Shown here: positions 30,289 to 31,823 of the stretch, piece after piece
Position numbering within the stretch: position 1 is the stretch's first letter
How the letters are laid out: each line of letters starts with the position of its first letter
NCBI GenBank assembly: GCA_020024635.1
Contig: JAHHTL010000027.1
Coordinates: forward strand, 1-31,823
Length of the DNA: 31,823 nt
Source of the DNA: Ruminococcus sp.
Lineage (GTDB): Bacteria > Bacillota > Clostridia > Lachnospirales > Lachnospiraceae
Direction of reading: 5' to 3'
Program-made: the position numbers and the translations under genes
The notes under the pieces: generated by a model
Told to the model about the DNA's origin: nothing
Databases searched by the model: none
The model's input: only the letters and a program-made list of their open reading frames with translations

Positions 30289-31599
30289 TTAATATTTTCC
30301 GCTAGTCCATTCTTTTTGTAATTCTGTTAAAACTTTATCTACTGTTTTTGAACCATTAATTACACTCTGTACAGCAGCTCCTTCTATATCTGAATAACCA
30401 GAAACATTGTTTCTATCAGCAGTACCTGTTTCAATTAAATCACAGATTGTATCCCATCCTTCTTTCGATTCTTGCGAATTAAATAATGACTCATCCACTT
30501 GAAAATCTTTTTTTGCAGATGTACCGGTCAACTGTTTTCCAAAAATATCTGCTCCGTCTTGCATGGTGAGATATGCAACAAACTTAGCCGCTGCTTCTTT
30601 CTTTTCTGAGTAATCTACAACCCCAATCCCTGAATCAATATAAGAACGAACGGTCAGTTTTCCTCCTTCGTCAGCTACAGGAAGAGCCATTGCACCAACA
30701 TTATTCAGATCAATTCCATTCTTTTCTCTTAATACATTAGATAGTAATGGTGCCTCCCAAGATCCCATATAATACACAAGGGCGTTCCCGGATGCAAATG
30801 TTTCCGTTGCACTTGCATAATCTAAGTCCATCACATCTTTTGAAAAAATTCCTTCTTCAAAATATTTATTTAAGCCTTCAAACGCTTGTTTAAATTCTTT
30901 GCTATCTACAGGAGCTCCTTCATAACGCCACTTATTATAGTAATCTCCTTGCTGTCCTAATACGGTAAGCATCATTTCATCAACAACCCATGCATCTTTT
31001 CCTGCAAACACACTTACATATTTATCTGGATATTTTTCTAAAAACTTATCTGCTACTTCTTTATACTCTGCCAAAGTCGTTGGAACAGATGCACCAATTT
31101 CATTTAACAAATCTACATTATAAAACCCGATCATTGATCCAGAATTGGTTAATACCAACATTTTTGTCTGATCCCCTGTTAATTTATTCCCTTGTTCAAG
31201 ACACTTTTCAGAATAAGAGTCTTTCCAGTTCTCCCCCACAACTTCAGGCATTAACTCATCTAAATCAGCTAAGTAATCTTGAATTTCTTCGGCAAAAGCT
31301 GACGGCTGAACACCAATCACATCAATGTCTTCTTCTGTTGATAGGGCAAGTGGTACTTTCTCTTGGAATGCTTTACTTTCCATAACTGTCATATTGATTT
31401 TAATATTAGGGTTCTCTTTTTCAAACGCTTCGATTGTTTCTTCCAATTGATCGGTTGATGGAAACCAAGTCCAATAATTTAACGTTACTTGATCCCCCTC
31501 TTTTGAGGAATTACCTGACTTTGAATTTCCGCAACCTACCAATGTTCCTAAAGACATAGCCGCAACTAATAATACTGCACACGCTTTTTTGATTTTCAT
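30289..31599 (-). CDS. Sugar ABC transporter substrate-binding lipoprotein (CUT1, family 1)
   Basis: A 436-residue extracytoplasmic binding protein. The lipoprotein signal MKIKKACAVLLVAAMSLGTL ends in VGC with lipidated Cys23, followed by a Ser/Gly/Asn linker. The mature protein has TLNYWTWFPSTDQLEETIEA, NPNIKINMTVM, a family 1 hinge block YNVDLLNEIGASVPTTLAEY and ALVYYMGSWEAPLL. The last block and the length (about 410 mature) fit oligosaccharide binders of the CUT1 class. AGGAGG lies 8 nt before ATG 31599. It is the first gene of the operon with two permeases and GH95, so a fucosylated oligosaccharide is the probable ligand (inference from context). Confidence 0.92.
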   Translation of the reverse strand: MKIKKACAVLLVAAMSLGTLVGCGNSKSGNSSKEGDQVTLNYWTWFPSTDQLEETIEAFEKENPNIKINMTVMESKAFQEKVPLALSTEEDIDVIGVQPSAFAEEIQDYLADLDELMPEVVGENWKDSYSEKCLEQGNKLTGDQTKMLVLTNSGSMIGFYNVDLLNEIGASVPTTLAEYKEVADKFLEKYPDKYVSVFAGKDAWVVDEMMLTVLGQQGDYYNKWRYEGAPVDSKEFKQAFEGLNKYFEEGIFSKDVMDLDYASATETFASGNALVYYMGSWEAPLLSNVLREKNGIDLNNVGAMALPVADEGGKLTVRSYIDSGIGVVDYSEKKEAAAKFVAYLTMQDGADIFGKQLTGTSAKKDFQVDESLFNSQESKEGWDTICDLIETGTADRNNVSGYSDIEGAAVQSVINGSKTVDKVLTELQKEWTSGKY

Positions 31600-31624
31600 A
31601 ATCTTTCCCTCCTATGTAATAAAA

Positions 31625-31636
31625 TGAACCGATTCA
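31625..31636. promoter_or_regulatory. LacI-type operator downstream of the sugar-operon promoter
   Basis: TGAACCGATTCA: arms TGAA/TTCA with the central CG typical of LacI-family sites, two mismatched symmetric positions. It lies about +9 to +20 from the predicted transcription start, a road-block position. It is 2 bp shorter than a CcpA cre site. Confidence 0.65.
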
Positions 31637-31651
31637 CTTTTGATATTTATA

Positions 31652-31680
31652 ATTATATTGTTTGCAACTTTAGATGTCAA
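31652..31680 (-). promoter_or_regulatory. Consensus promoter of the sugar ABC/GH95 operon
   Basis: On the minus strand TTGACA (31675-31680), a 17-bp spacer and TATAAT (31652-31657); both hexamers are perfect. Start codon follows about 53 nt later. Confidence 0.92.
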
Positions 31681-31733
31681 CACTTTTTACATTTTTGACA
31701 TATTATACAAACTATTGGAGGTATTTTTATATA

Positions 31734-31756
31734 TTATCACCAACCACATGTGATAA
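31734..31756. promoter_or_regulatory. Unassigned dyad upstream of the sugar-operon promoter
   Basis: TTATCAC and GTGATAA in perfect dyad around 9 nt, about 55 bp upstream of the -35. It is placed as an activator site would be. No regulator can be named. Confidence 0.4.
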
Positions 31757-31803
31757 AACTGTGCTCTATAGCCTCAAATCCGTAACAATTTGCAACTAAA
31801 TAA

Positions 31804-31821
31804 CGGACTCCGAAGAGTCCG
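31804..31821 (-). terminator. Probable terminator of a leftward gene beyond the window
   Basis: CGGACTC / GAGTCCG with a CGAA loop on the plus strand, which is a stable C(TTCG)G tetraloop on the minus strand, followed by TTATTT. It would end a minus-strand gene to the right of the window. Confidence 0.6.
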
Positions 31822-31823
31822 CT

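Noticed and set aside
30990..31385. 131-codon plus-strand reading opposite the sugar-binding lipoprotein gene
   Set aside because: Antisense shadow with Leu/His/Gln-rich low-complexity composition. The opposite frame is clearly a CUT1 binding protein.
31625..31636. CcpA cre site reading of TGAACCGATTCA
   Set aside because: A cre site is 14 bp with TGnAAnCGnTTnCA spacing. This dyad is 2 bp shorter, so a local LacI-type operator fits better.
1..31823. CRISPR arrays, tRNA, rRNA or classical riboswitches
   Set aside because: No regularly spaced repeats, no tRNA-like cloverleaf sequences and no recognisable riboswitch core were seen by eye in the intergenic regions; all gene-free gaps are under 300 nt.

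Overview
The window looks like a chromosomal segment of a low-GC, anaerobic Firmicute, most likely a Lachnospiraceae-type gut Clostridium. The evidence is the AT-rich sequence with GGAGG-type ribosome sites and TTGACA/TATAAT promoters, pyruvate formate-lyase with its activase, a DUF1836 gene and yerC near pcrA, a clostridial-type PssA/Psd pair, a feo cluster with the small Cys-rich FeoB-associated protein, and a fucosidase with a CUT1 sugar transporter. No rRNA, tRNA, CRISPR array or transposase was seen. Genus cannot be fixed from this sequence alone.

Layout. 1-4.7 kb: rlmD (cut by the left edge), a small acidic-tailed membrane protein and pcrA on the minus strand, then a divergent DUF1836 gene. 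4.7-10.25 kb: an AT-richer bacteriocin island. A lactococcin-972-like precursor, a DUF1430-type membrane protein and an ABC ATPase run leftward. A divergent AgrC-like histidine kinase and LytTR response regulator run rightward. 10.3-15.6 kb: yerC, a PHP phosphoesterase, a 61-residue Cys-containing protein, a zinc-ribbon membrane protein with an Asp-rich tail, an M32 carboxypeptidase and an orphan NMT1/THI5-type lipoprotein. 15.7-18.7 kb: pssA-psd (phosphatidylethanolamine synthesis) and feoA, the Cys-rich protein and a short Fur-like protein without feoB, facing a DtxR/MntR-type regulator. 18.7-24.2 kb: pflB-pflA-glgP (fermentation and glycogen breakdown). 24.3-31.6 kb: a GNAT protein, a LacI regulator and a leftward operon of solute-binding protein, two permeases and a cytoplasmic GH95 fucosidase.

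The most interesting part is the bacteriocin island. The precursor gene is bracketed by an exact 18-nt inverted repeat, placed so that the mRNA leader can pair with the region just ahead of the permease ribosome site. The same downstream region is also complementary to the precursor's own ribosome site (11 nt) and to its first codons (13 nt). A 12-codon ORF with a strong ribosome site sits in the leader. A 25-bp imperfect dyad overlaps the kinase promoter in the divergent region. The kinase stop codon lies inside a strong terminator, so the regulator has its own promoter. Together these suggest a self-regulated bacteriocin module with an RNA-level control layer that I do not recognise as described.

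Other regulatory logic readable from the sequence: a DtxR-like box covering the feoA -10, a 7-1-7 Fur-type box upstream of the pflB promoter, a LacI-type operator just downstream of the sugar-operon promoter, and a leaky hairpin separating the abundant binding protein from its permeases.
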